The position numbers and the translations under genes are program-made. Positions 38,301-50,304 of a stretch of DNA of 64,000 nucleotides are shown piece after piece. Under the pieces are notes generated by a model. That model saw only the letters and a program-made list of their open reading frames with translations. It searched no databases and had not been told where the DNA came from. The DNA comes from Steromphala cineraria. Its lineage: Eukaryota; Mollusca; Gastropoda; Trochida; Trochidae. Where the stretch lies: NCBI GenBank assembly GCA_916613615.1, contig OU744725.1:66472575-66536574 (forward strand). The letters run 5' to 3'. The stretch's first letter is position 1, and each line of letters starts with the position of its first letter.

Positions 38301-38714
38301 TTTATCATAAGATTCGAAGAACTTGTTGAAACATCCAATTAACTAACGATTATGTGGAAAATATCAATGAGATATCAACTCGTCTCTATAATGTTCAACT
38401 TGGAAAGAAAATCTGTTAAAAAAAGTAAAAAACATGAAAAGATTCACTGAAAATAAATATGATATGACTATGCAATATGGGGATATGTCAAATGTATATA
38501 TGTCACATATAAATTGCTTGAATGTTCGATAAGTCAACTCGAAAATGATTTCGAATGAAGCCTGTAAGTCTCTTCCCGTGTTTTATCATTAACAAAAGTG
38601 TTGCACTCGAACCAAATAAAAGCTTTAGCTCTAGCAGATCAGATATTTTACAGGTCGTTGTGATAATGGTTTTTTTTATAATAATATTTATGTTGTTGAT
38701 ATCACGATAAAAAA

Positions 38715-39858
38715 GATAATAATAATAATAAGAGTATTTATATAGCGCCTCATCCACATCACCAAGGGACATGCTCTAAGCGCATAACATATCTACAGTC
38801 ACAGCATATGTACAGTCACTATATGTACATGGGAATCAGTGCATAGTTTAGAGGTAGTTCTTGAAAAGGTGGGTTTTCAAGTTGTTTTTAAAAACTGACA
38901 ATGATGGTGAGGATTTGAGTTCTGATGGTAGAGAGTTCCAGAGAGTGAGAGTGGTAGAGAGTGTAGCAGCAGCATGGGAGAAAGAGTTTGCGCCAAATGT
39001 TTCTAGTTTATGTACAGGTACAACAAGCAAGTTTTTCTGACTGGAGCGGAGGGATCTTGTGGGTTTATGCAGTGTTATCAGGTCCTGGAGGTATGCTGGG
39101 CCGATGTTATGTATGGACTGGTAGACAAGGGAAAGCTGTTTGAATTCGATCCTCTCGCGGATACGGAGCCAGTGTAAAGAATTGAGGGCAGGTGTTATAT
39201 GGGATCGTAGTTTAGTTCTTGTGACAATGCGTGCAGCATGGTTTTGAATCTTCTGCAGGCGTTGTAGCTGTTCTTCTGAGATACCTATTAATAAGCTGTT
39301 GCAATAATCCAGGCGTGTTAGAACTAGAGTCCGAACAAGAGTGGCAGTTGCTTGGATGGTTAGGAGATTGCGAAGGGAACCAATAATTCGGAGATGGAAG
39401 TGGCAGGTTTTGCATAGATGATTTACATGATGTTTCATACTGAGATCTGAGTCCAAATAAACACCGAGGTTACAAACAGATGATGACAAAGGAATTGAGG
39501 CTTGTCCAATGGAAATGGAAGATAGTTTGCATTTCTGTCGTCTCTGGCGTGGAGCAAATATGATGGCTCCCGTTTTGTTATCATTCAAAACTAGTTTGTT
39601 CTTTGTCATCCACGATTTTACTTCACCAAGACAAGATTCCATATTTCCCTTGACCTTCTGTTCACTGCATTGATTTGGTTTGAAGCTGTCTATCAGTTGT
39701 GAATCATCTGGGTAAAAATGCCGCCCAATGGGATGATTTGAGATAAGTTGTCCAAGAGGTTTGGTGTACATAATGTACAGTATTGGTCCTAGGACTGAGC
39801 CTTGTGGCACTCCACAATCCAGAACACTACTGTCGGACAGATCACATTTTTCATATTA
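38715..39858 (-). mobile_element. L2/CR1-like LINE, 5'-truncated insertion
   Basis: This is a minus-strand non-LTR retrotransposon fragment. The coding part (38848 to about 39855) is followed by a 3' untranslated region with GCGCTATATAAATACTC and a (TTA)n tail at 38715-38731, typical of L2/CR1-type elements. The 5' end is cut inside the reverse transcriptase, just before the PQGSVLGP motif, as expected from abortive target-primed reverse transcription. AAGATAATAA at 39861-39870 is repeated at 38713-38722 and may be the target duplication, although the left copy merges with the tail. The element is absent from units 1 and 2, so it arrived after the array formed or only in this unit. Confidence 0.85.
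38848..39842 (-). pseudogene. LINE reverse transcriptase, C-terminal part
   Basis: This is an uninterrupted minus-strand frame of about 330 codons that opens with VPQGSVLGP, the motif before the palm's catalytic strand. The catalytic motif follows about 30 residues later. Family members have [FY]ADD; here it reads YPDD (GCA to CCA), and a proline at this position should damage the active site. Next come the thumb region, with LTRLDYCNSLL and LNSLHWLRIRERIEFK, and the characteristic end WNSLPSELKSSPSLSVFK to HLFKNYL. Endonuclease and the first palm motifs are missing because of 5' truncation, so the fragment cannot be active. The frame has no stop, so the insertion is fairly young. Confidence 0.85.
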
Positions 39859-42800
39859 ACAAGATAATAAATGTTGATACATTGCGTCATAGATTATTAT
39901 TTTTTAGTCATGTGTATTATTTCTTGATATCAACTCAATTGAAATGACCTTGTATGTTAAATACTTTGTCAATTATTTTCACCTTTATTGTGTGTTAATA
40001 TGAAAAATGTGATCTAATGCAAGTAAAATGATCGCAGTTGTACCGTTTTTGTGTATATCTATATTGTCTAGTGTACCCAATTCACTCCTTCCACGTTGCA
40101 ATTCATACAGTTGATGCAGATAGTAAAGTCCCAAATCTGCCGAATAGATAAATCTAAATTATAGCGTACACCAACGTCATTAGAGATTATACAATGTATA
40201 ACGAAATGGATCGTGGACCAAAATAGTAACATTAAAGGTTTTTCAAGCAAATTTGCATTGAATGGTAACAGACTTAAATGATATTAAATGAGAGATTGGA
40301 GCACTCATAACATTCAGCGATGCAGATGAAATGAATCAAATGACCTATATTACATTTTCATTAATGCATTCAAACTATATTTGTGTTAATGGATGAAAAT
40401 GTAAATGTAATATCACTTAAAAAGATTAAATTCCATAGACATTGAATCATGTGAACAGCAGTGTAATGTAATTAGATTGGTAAAGACTTGGTTTGATCTG
40501 AATGAACCATTTTCAAGAAATCCAGTTCCTTTACATTTAAATTTAGAAAATATGTTTTCGATTTCTGAAAGTAGAATGTCTTTTGATAGTGTCATGAATA
40601 TCAAGAGATGTATGGTACCAAACTAATTGGTCGAGGAAGTCTCTAAGGTTGTACTTAATTTCTATTAATTCCCACATAACGTTTGAAATAAAGTACATGT
40701 AAATGTTTGACAATTCTTATTATCTCAAATCCTTTATTGTTGTTGTTATCAGAAAAAATGTATAAAATTGTATCAATATCAAATATCTCAGTTATAATAG
40801 AGGTTTTGAATTTTATAATAAGTTTTCATTCATGACTGGAAATGAAATACATTTATTGAAAATATATTCTGATTTGACTATCTTGGTCATGAAACTCGAG
40901 TCAATGGAGGAAAATAATCTCTCACAGGTTCAACTTTAAGCTCATGATCTGAGAAATACAAATGATTTTGACATGTAATTCATCCTCATTGACTAGTTAA
41001 ATCTAACAAATCAAGAATAAGCTCTATATATTATATTGTGGCATTTGTGCACATGAATACGTGACTTGGATGTTAACATGATTATGTTGTTTAGGAGGTC
41101 AATACAATCTACCAACTTGTAAAGACACAGGGATAACGAAAACACTGACCAAGTTATTGAAAAATCGTTTCAAATCAGATAACAAAGGTAACAACAGTGA
41201 TTCTTTATCAACCTCTTCTCTACAGGGGAGTTCATTTCCAAAGCAACTCAATCGCCCAAGACAAGAATCAATGTTTTAAACCTGAACGATGTGACACCAG
41301 ATGTTTTTCTTTTTTTGTCACTGTTTTGTTTCTGACATCAAATATCAAAACAGAAACTCTATCGCTTTCGGTACTTGGTCTCAATATGTCAGTGTTACTT
41401 TTAATACATTCAAAATGTTGAAAGTGGTATTTTTGCTTGAAACTGAAACTGCATGTAATGTAAAGATTGAAATAATGGTGCGAATAAAACGGTTGATAAT
41501 AAGAAAACACATTCGACTTCATCGATTGAAAGAGTTACATGGTGAAGAGCCTTTTCAGTGACTGTGCATGAAATCAATGCAATTGAAATCCATGTAACTT
41601 GCGTTGTTATTGATTCAAGAGGGTAAATTATTGAAACATAATTTGATTACAACTATACAAATACGATTTATTGTTTTTGTTTTGATTTGAACATAAAAGT
41701 ATTTAACATGTATCACATGATTAACGTTTTCATTGCAGTTCTTGTCAGTAACGTTAATATCATATTACATATAGAATCACTTGCTGTGAAATGATTGACT
41801 TAAACAGGAAAGAACTGTATTAACAATTCTGTCTTTGAAACCTTCAAATTACAATGGAATTGCAATGTATCACGGTTCATCAAGATACATTCCAGGGAGA
41901 GGCATAATTACGTTATTCGGACTAATATTCAAGACATTTTACAATAAATCTAGCAAATTAGTCCTTCCAGTCCCGTGTCACGATTAATTTAATTAGTTTC
42001 TGGAGAAAAGAGAGTTTGAGATGGATGAAGGCTGTTCATGAAACTGCTATGCGTTTGTTGACATCGAGATAGGCACTTACCTTATAAGCTTGTTAAAGAT
42101 TTAGATGAATAGACTTTAACACTCAAATCAGGTTGAAATATAGTTGATATCGTAATTGATGAATAACAGTAAAAATATTCAACTAATTCATGATATTATC
42201 GTATACTCTTAGAACATGCTTGTGTGAACATTTGAAAGATATCCTGCAATTACAAAAAATACTGTGCATGAAAATATTGTAGGTCAAATGATAGTGATGA
42301 TAAATTGCACTAATTGTATGTATTATTATATGATTGAAGGTGAGATACTCTGTTCTATCAGTGAAATAAATCTGGCTACAGTGGTGAAAATATAACCTTT
42401 CTACCTCACTCGATGAGATGAACATGGTATTAGTCAAGAAAAGACAGATATCCTCTATATATTACACTTTTCGATATCTCCAGAATGCAGTTTGATTGTG
42501 ACATGTTGCATATATAAAGGTAAGGAAGCGTAATGGGAACAATCACACTTATACAGTTCTTTAGATACATGGCTACAGAGACGCATGATTCCGTTATTGT
42601 GTCTACTATGAAACAATTAAAGAATAAAGCAGCATCTAAATCTTTATAATCTATATCGTTAATCTAAGTCGTTATTTCAAAGTCTTTGTAATGGGATAAT
42701 GAACATAGCTCATTGTTACCTTACAACTTAGATTATAGTTACATTATGTTGTTCCCAGCATTCTAGTGATACATTCTATAAACACGGATCATTACATTGG

Positions 42801-43021
42801 GTTATTACAAGAATTATGTATCCCTGTGACATGTTTCGGTATTGATTATAGACTGGAGCTGTTGTTGTTGTTGTTGGGTTGGAGTTTAAAGTCTTCTTTC
42901 ACCATTAGGTGATGTCGCCGATGTAAGAGTGGAGCTGATCATAGCCTTACCTATATGCTATCGTTATCTATATGCGAGCACCTGACAAGATCAGAGCACC
43001 AGGTTGATATCATTATTTATT

Positions 43022-46000
43022 GTCTGCTTCCCACTGTCTGAAGGTGATCCTCTTGAGACAGTCGGTTAATAAGAGCAAACAGAGAAGCCAATAAAGAGGA
43101 TTGCTGTGAGATATATGTCAACACGGCAGATGGTATACGAGTTAATCAAACACATCCTGAAGAGAATTATAAGATAAGAAGTATGATGGATTATACTTAC
43201 CAGTGTCTGGCTAATCTCGATTGTCAGAATATGAAATTTATAAGTGACATGTAAACAGTAAAATGTTTTTAAAAGGTTGTACCTGTGTTTCAATGAGTTG
43301 TTAGCTAGAAATGATCTTTGACAATGATAAGAAAAAGAGAAAGAAGAAGTATGCAGATTAATGAGATAACCTGAAGGAACAATTAAGAGGTAAAAATAAA
43401 GTAGATTTGATTTAGTCTGTCAATTTCATGACAACATATGTATAGGAAGAAGTATATCATGAAAGAAGCTACAGATAAGTGTACTATTTACAAAGTCCCT
43501 TAGTATGAAAAACTCCATCCCTGAATTCCACTTCATACTAATGTATGTAGCTATATCATAATTTTCAATTTTTAAAATAATCTTTATATTTGTTTTATTT
43601 TGTTTGAAGTGGTCGACTAAGTGGTCGTCCTGTTTTTATTCGAAGTATACGAGTGGTGACTATGACTTACGCCTCGGCCTCAATCCTATTCTGTGGTCAA
43701 ATATTGACAAAGGGCAGAAGCTAACTGTACTTGAGAAAATCGGTGTTAACAGTATCATGGACATCATTTAACATTCAACCAATACACAGGGCAAATACAG
43801 TTTAAAAAAAATGAAAATAGCGATGATGATACCTTGAACAAATAAACAATTATAATTTCAATGTACATGATGTAAACTTGAATCTCATTTATGTCTAAGT
43901 TGCTTGCTCATACATTTTTGTATCTGACTTGATTGACAATTGGAAGATAAAAAGTATTTGAACTCAATGATGTCGTTTATACTTGAATATCAACCATGTT
44001 GTGCTGATCAACGTTAAATCAATTCATCCATGTATCCATTCCAGTAATCAGTATGATATTTCTACCAGAATTACACAGGGAATACACAGTGACACTGTGA
44101 CAGGGAACAGCTTGCAGAGTGTCGGTGTTGTGACTACCCTGTATCCCAAGATCAAACTTTAGTACACTTGGCTTCCTGTCTCATTTGGAATTGGTAGACT
44201 CGTATCTCAGGGAAGTCTCTGAGGTCGTATGAGTGTATAGTTCTAATGCACTCATAATGAATCCAATTTGTATTGAATGTTGAAAAGTTTAATTTTCAAA
44301 AGAAATGCCAATATACAAGCGAACGTTGTTTTTCAAAATATAAGGGTCGCCTAGTTTATATTAGGCAGTCATTGGATTTCTAAACTTAATGTATGGTAAT
44401 GCACGTATGTTTTCTGTTTGGTATAAATGTTACATGTTCATCAATGGCAAAACTTGCCATAGGGAAAAGACTAACTGTATGTAAAATCAAAAGATGAACT
44501 GTCCTGAGAACCAGATAAATGATTTGCTTCCATTGACACGACCATAGAACTGTTATAGATCCAAACTACTTAACAAAATGAACTCTTTTCAAAGTGTAAC
44601 AACACAGCTGCGTACTTCGTTCATATGTTACACAATCAAATAACCGATAACGTGGTTTGGGTTTTGACGTCAATACCTTCAGCTGAACTGGCAATGGCTC
44701 ATCTATTTGTTTATGTGTTAAAGATCCATAATGTTACTGATAATTAGGATTCTCTGGTTTCTCGCGTTAAAGTGAAATTTTCGAATCCTTCAACAGTGAT
44801 GTAAAATAATAAAATAACTATGAAAATAGATCTTCCTGTCCTGTAGGTCAGTTGCTAATGCCGGGCTTTATTCGAAATGTAAACGAAATTTGTTATTAGG
44901 TTTATAAACCGCGCCTGTTTTGTTACATCTATGACGACGAATTAAATTTAGTTATGAAGTCATTAGCATACATTATCTATTATAGAATTGATATTTGGAA
45001 ATATTATACTTATTAAAAAAACAAAAATTGCAGGATTTGAAGAGATTTGTGCAGTAGAACTTTTAGAGAAGTGGAACAATAAGATAGTTTGATTTGGTGC
45101 GGGACGTTTGAACCACCAATAGTTTTTTTTAATCAATTCCAAAGTGATTAGAAGTTCCATACATTGAGAACGAATAGTTGACACTGACGTTAAGAAATGT
45201 ATCAGACTTGTAAGTACACTCTGTTCAAAGGAGACACATAATTTTTTTGTAAAGCACTCAATCTCAATAAACTAAAAAGATAAATGGATTCTGACAATTG
45301 CCAACGTTATCAAAAGAGAAAATAACATCAAATGAATGGGGACCAATTTCATTATAACAATCCTTTTCTTATTGAAGTTTCATGATCAAAGAAAAAAATC
45401 AAAATGAGTTTTGGATAGTCATCATGTTTGAAAATATAAGCTATGAAATATATACGCAAATAGGAAGGATATTTTATATATCATATCATAAGAAGCAAAC
45501 TAATTTATTTTGTGAAAATGAAGAATTTGGAATTTTTAAGCTTGAAACTGAAACTACGCCAAATTGTAAAAGAGTCTAATGATATAATTAGCAGCTCATA
45601 AAGTAAAATCGTCTTTGATTTCATCGATTGAAAGAGTTATATGGTGCAAAGCAATTTACATGACTGTGAATTAAATTAATGGAATTGAGATCCCAGTACT
45701 GGAGCTGTTGGCACAGATAAATTTGTGTCAAAATATGAATCTACATAAAGCAAGCATATATCTCAAGTCCATTAACCATAAATCATTATTGTCTCTCTTA
45801 TACTACCAAATTAAATTGTAAACAGGAAACTATATGTCATTATAAACACTGGAATAATTATAATATTGACAATTGATTAAATTTATTCATCAACGAAGTA
45901 ACGTTTCTTAACTAAGAGTAGCTAAAATTGAACAGCATATGAACTGAAAGTCACACAATTAAAATCTCCAGTTCCGTGAGATTAAGCAATGTATCACAGA

Positions 46001-46832
46001 TCATCAAGCCCCAGACTACAGAGGGATATAATCAAGTTATTAAGTGCGACGATCAGGACCTTTAAGAATCAGGTTAGCCTTCAAATCTTTGGAGTCCAAT
46101 GTCAAGATATAATTGGTCTATATTAGAAGCGTGCTATATGGTTTTGAGCTACAGATTCTTTATTGAAGTATTAAAAGTCTATCATGCTATCTTACAACAA
46201 CACAACTGAATGGATTTTTGGCCTGAAGTTTGTCCAGTAATAAAACGTTGAAACAACAACAGTTATTCCATGTTGCTGAGGTTAGATTTAAATAAGGAAA
46301 CCACAATCAAAGGCATTGGTATCTCATTTTAAAGCTTTCAGGGAATATGTATAACTCTTATTGTTTATTTTCCCAGGGAATATGTATAATTCCCGGAAAT
46401 TTCAGGGAATATACTTAATCAGTTAGTGAATCAGGTAATATACATGATCACCGAAAAACAGAGGGATTGTAATATTCCCTGATTATACATATGAACTTAA
46501 CATAACTACATATAAATTTCGGGATTAATTATTGCATGAAACCGATCATGAAGTATATGAATCAGACATATCGGCTACTCTTTGGGTATTGGTTACCCTA
46601 TGAAACTGATCATAGTCCACATAAGAAGATATATGATTTTATTCAAAGTTGTAATACATCATAATCTAAACATATCAAAGCGACTTTTAAGTACAAAACT
46701 TGAGATATATGGTGTGTAAAAAAGATACACTTGTTTTAAAACAAAGATGTGTAATAATTCATTGATTACCCAATGAAACTTATCATAGCACTTATATAAT
46801 AAGATCATAGCATGTCAGTATGGGCATCTATT
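43022..46832. repeat. Module B (unit 3/4)
   Basis: This is the shortest B module. Block 1 is at 43022 and the unit start word at 45300. Block 2 has been lost by a deletion near 44775, where TTTCTCGCGTTAAAG joins directly to sequence equivalent to about 15525. The 71-codon segment present in the other B modules is interrupted by a stop near 46125, followed by a short deletion. It shares the stretch at 44090-44280 with unit 1. Confidence 0.75.
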
Positions 46833-47730
46833 GTCTGCCGCCCACTGTCTGAGGGTGATCCTCTTGAGACATTGATTATTAAGTGCAAACAGAGAAGCCA
46901 GTAAAGAGGATTGCTGTCAGATATATGTCAACAGTGCAGATGGAATTCGAGTTAATCAAACAAATCCTTAACACATTTAGAAATTATTTATACTTATAGG
47001 TATTAGGTTTATTGCGCGTCTTATAATAGAAGTCACGTGATGTGTTAAAGGGGCTTATTCAGCAAATTCTTCATATTTGTAATGTTTCGTTCAGAAATAA
47101 GCCAGAAATGTTCCATGGGGAATTTCCATCTCAAACTATCATATAAATTTCTGTGTGAAACAGTTCCAGGAACAAGTTTACCGAACACACTCTTCAATTT
47201 CCAGGATATTCAAATGTGTGTTTGAAAGTCAGTTTATATAAGCAGCTGAAGAAAACGGTTCCATAAGAAACCTAATCTTGCCCTGATAGTTCACAGAGGA
47301 AGAATACAAACAGCGCCACATATTTGTTTCCAGCAAATAATGTTTGTTTCAATATTAGTCCTCTTTAAGGGATTTCAAGGTAATCATTACACCGTATAGG
47401 AACATTTATTCTAGTTACCAGAATATTTGTGAAATTGATTTTATGTCTCTTTGAAACCATTCCATTGGAAACCTGGTACATCTCAGAAAAGGACACAAGC
47501 AGGAACACCCATTTGTATTCAAAGCAAATACTGTTTGTTTAAATATAAGCCCTCTTCTAGTAATTTCAAGGCAAACACTACAATTTATTCGAAATATTTA
47601 TTCATTTTAAAAGAATATTTGTGAAATTGATTTCTGTTTGTTAACCGTTCCATCGACATCTGGTCTTGCTCTTCAAGCAATGAGATCTATTCATTATCAA
47701 AGTAAATATGTGAATATGTGCACTCTTTAA

Positions 47731-48076
47731 AGGGGCAGTAGCACGTTTTTTGATAATTTTATATTTTAAATGTTTTACTGATAAATGTAAGTTAATGATA
47801 TAATGTATTATTTTGACAGTGTCAAAAATTTCATTGCGCAGGCCAATCATCCAGATGAAAAAGTATGATGATTCACATAAAATACATTGGCGGCCATTTT
47901 TTGTGAACACCTTTAATTCATTTTGTGAAAGAAAAATGAATGGCATGGCTAAACGTTATATATTTGAATTATTACTGCTCCAGTTAGTTTAAATACATTG
48001 TCTTTCAATTAGAACCATTAATTTTCATTTTCGTGATAAGAACTTATATTCCCCCTAAAAACGTGCTACTGCCCCT
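47731..48076. mobile_element. TTAA-flanked MITE, filled site in unit 4
   Basis: This is the same element as 20248-20604 at the same position in the module, 346 bp long. Its ends are AGGGGCAGTAGCACG and CGTGCTACTGCCCCT, with TTAA at 47727-47730 and 48077-48080. Differences from the unit 2 copy are scattered substitutions and small indels. Confidence 0.9.
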
Positions 48077-48470
48077 TTAAGTGGGCTAATAATAACAGGC
48101 AGGTGAAGATTTCATATTTTTACAGAAGAACAAGTTGTGATCAGGTGGGTACCCTTTTCATTTAAAATTATTATTCCAATCTTTTAAAAGTTGACATTTT
48201 AATGAATTTATTAACTGACAAAAGCTCAATTATACCCAAACACTAAAAACATAAAAAAATACAAATAAAAAACCAAAACTAAATAAATATCTAAGACAAC
48301 ATCTGACATATTCGTTAATGTTGTTGACAATTGTGCCTGGTTTATTCCCCAGGAAATCCTGTTAATGGCCTGTTACTTTTCGAACAGTAGAGGACCATCA
48401 TGTGTGTTAGAGTTCCATCCTCTTCCTTTAGAAGCAGAAATGTCACTCTTTAGTTGTGTATGATAAATGT

Positions 48471-48572
48471 CATCTCACTTCAATGGATTCGGGTGACATA
48501 CTTTGAAATGTAATTTACTGAAATGAGCTCACTCCAATGTATTCAGGTAAGATAATTTGGAATGTAATTTAA
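48471..48572. repeat. 54-bp minisatellite, 2 copies (unit 4)
   Basis: This is the equivalent of 3934-5800 with only two copies, the second reading CTCCAATGTATTCAGG. A single diverged copy at 52820-52866 in C2 suggests that one copy is the ancestral state. Confidence 0.8.
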
Positions 48573-49404
48573 ATCCTATGAGCTGCTACTGTCAACTTGA
48601 TTATTAGATAGAAAGTTTGGAGTCCTGTTCAAACACGCCAGTGTTCTCTACCTTGTCAAAGATAATCTTCTATGTGTTCAGATTCCTCTCTCTTCATTCG
48701 GGAAAAAAATGTCAGATCGATAATCTTATTTTTTTAATTGATTTTTAGTTGCATTTTCAAGTGAAGGTTGTTGTTTAAAAAGATAGGATTACTTAGTTTA
48801 ACATATGTTTTTTCAAAGTAAGTCTTTTGAGTTTTTCAAAAGTTGTATGTTAACTGATGTTCCGAAACCTTCATTCTCTACCTCTATATAAACGAAATAA
48901 GAAGCAAATATTAGGATACAAATTATTACCTTCATTCAACTTAATTCTCATCCCTACATGTATGTAGATAATAAGAGGTTTATCGGTCAAAACCATAGCA
49001 GCGAGACCGGAAGTGGCGTATAACATTAAGATATTGCACTCAATGATCTATACCATAGCTGTACCAAAACTTGCAAAAGCTCCCTTATTCATTAGATCAA
49101 AGAAAGGTTTTAATGAAAAAAATACATTGAAAGAATCATTGCAAATAAGTTCTGATTTATTACTATTATTACTAACAGAGCTAACACAAATTTATATTTT
49201 CATTTATAATCTGATTAAATTTCGTCAATATTACTTACAAATAAGACAGTATTAGAAAATAAAGAGTAAGATTTCTATAACAAGTGGAAAGAAGGAAATA
49301 AAACAAAATAACAGGGAATAGTTTAAAATTCTTCATTATGATGTTATCTAATATGATATGATAAGGCTTATGCTGTGTGGTATGTAACTGAAACGAATCC
49401 GTAT

Positions 49405-49603
49405 CTGCTGTGGGGTATCTCAGCTGATTAAGAAGGCTTGTAAATTTGATCAAGATTGCCTTCCCTTGGCTGGTATTCTGGAGAAGAGGGTACAGTTCAC
49501 CTCCATTGTTATTACCGGGAACATTTGCTTTGGATGAAAGTAACTTTATTTTATTTGATTAACAAACCTACCTACTGACATGGATTGAGATACCCCACAG
49601 CAG
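49405..49603. repeat. Inverted repeat, possible 199-bp MITE
   Basis: CTGCTGTGGGGTATCTCA at 49405 and its exact complement ending at 49603 bound 199 bases. The bounded region starts where the sequence stops matching C2 and C3 (after GAATCCGTAT). No target duplication is evident. It may be a small transposon, or an inverted duplication within the insertion that also carries the cysteine-containing segment. Confidence 0.55.
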
Positions 49604-49778
49604 TCTTGCAAACTTTAATTTAGCGCTGTATCATTGTGTGTTACAGAAACGGTTGCAGCAGGGAACTGTGGTAGGAGCTTGTACAGCCTTTTGCAATGAA
49701 GCATGTGATGGGATGGTCCGATTTGGTAATGGAAGAACCGGATTTGGCTCTTGTAAAAGCCACCAATATATTATTTGT
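49424..49778 (+). pseudogene. Possible two-exon fragment of a cysteine-rich secreted peptide gene
   Basis: Two open segments look like exons. The first (49424-49489) encodes a short stretch with two cysteines six residues apart, ends in a dibasic pair (Lys-Arg) and is followed by GTACAG. The second (49647-49778) follows GTGTGTTACAG, an acceptor-like site, begins Lys-Arg and has cysteines at residues 12, 16, 20, 36 and 44, including C-x3-C and G-x-C spacing. Both segments are in phase 0, so a 157-bp intron would keep the frame. The C-x3-C plus G-x-C pattern recalls cysteine-stabilised alpha-beta (defensin-like) folds, but the usual final C-x-C is not there and no signal peptide or start codon is seen. 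The segment lies in the part of C1 missing from C2 and C3. Family assignment is a guess; the cysteine spacing and splice-like borders are what is seen. Confidence 0.3.
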
Positions 49779-50304
49779 GTTAACTCCCTTCAAATCCAAT
49801 TAAGAAGTATTAAAGGAGGAGAACAATTGATCTGAAAAATAACTGGAAACCAGTTCTAGGACGCCTTGTGTGAACCGGAAATGTAGAAGGTCTAGACACA
49901 GTGACGCCTCTGTATCTCGGAGACAACGGATGTTTCCTTTCACAAGCAATGTCAAAGTATTGAGTACAAATAGCTTTGAAATTCTTTGATCTTCATGTTT
50001 TGAAAGCGTGCAACTAATGCAGTGTTTCATGTTAAATTTATGACAATTATTTCAGGGTTTCAAGTTATACAACCGCCCTATCATTAGTTCAGCCTATTCA
50101 TCTATGATAAAAGTAATAACATTCGTTACAAAAATAAATATAAATATAAAGAGATAATTATTGACCAATAAATCAGACATAAGAAAAATAGCACTTATAG
50201 CACAATAGTATTGTAACAGAGAATTGTAAGAATTTACATAAATTAAAGGGCGAATCAGTGAAACAGAAATTAACAATCGATTTGTCTTCTTCACACAATC
50301 TGTT

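Larger units (their letters stand above)
33161..43021. repeat. Module A (unit 3)
   Basis: This A module is closest to unit 1 over most of its length. It has the uninterrupted TTAA sites corresponding to 10834 and 20248, four copies of the 54-bp repeat and the third tRNA-like segment. About 600 bases present in unit 2 (25130-25735) are missing, and a LINE fragment is inserted at 38715-39858. Near 37829 a ~21-base segment containing ATCTGCAGATTGT is tandemly duplicated. Confidence 0.8.
557..48860. repeat. Tandem array of ~14-15.5 kb composite units
   Basis: The word GCCAACGTTAT and the following ~40 bases recur in the same orientation at 557, 16070, 31553 and 45300. The sequence after each is alignable through the whole unit, interrupted only by unit-specific insertions and deletions. 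Spacings are 15513, 15483 and 13747 bases. The fourth copy loses similarity near 48860, inside the part that follows the 54-bp minisatellite. Each unit consists of the end of one B module, a complete A module and the start of the next B module. No long reading frame is conserved between units; frames found in one unit are broken in the others. This looks like a segmental tandem duplication or macrosatellite of non-coding DNA. A decayed gene cluster with small exons cannot be excluded. Confidence 0.85.
46833..48860. repeat. Module A, truncated (unit 4)
   Basis: This is the first ~2 kb of an A module. Up to about 47730 it resembles unit 3 (for example AGTCAGTTTATATAAGC and the shortened CCTGGTACATCTCAG). 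From about 48185 it resembles unit 2 (AAAAGTTGACAT and ATCTAAGACAACATCTGAC). The TTAA element at 47731 is shared with unit 2. Two copies of the 54-bp repeat are at 48471-48572. Similarity ends near 48860, where older C-type sequence begins. Confidence 0.75.

Noticed and set aside
39212..39415. Minus-strand frame of 67 codons
   Set aside because: It lies in another frame inside the LINE reverse transcriptase.
41268..41561. Overlapping frames on both strands in unit 3
   Set aside because: They are low-complexity AT-rich frames broken in the other units.
557..48860. CRISPR array, rDNA or histone-type gene cluster as explanation of the periodicity
   Set aside because: Unit length, lack of short direct repeats with spacers, and absence of rRNA or histone-like sequence exclude these.
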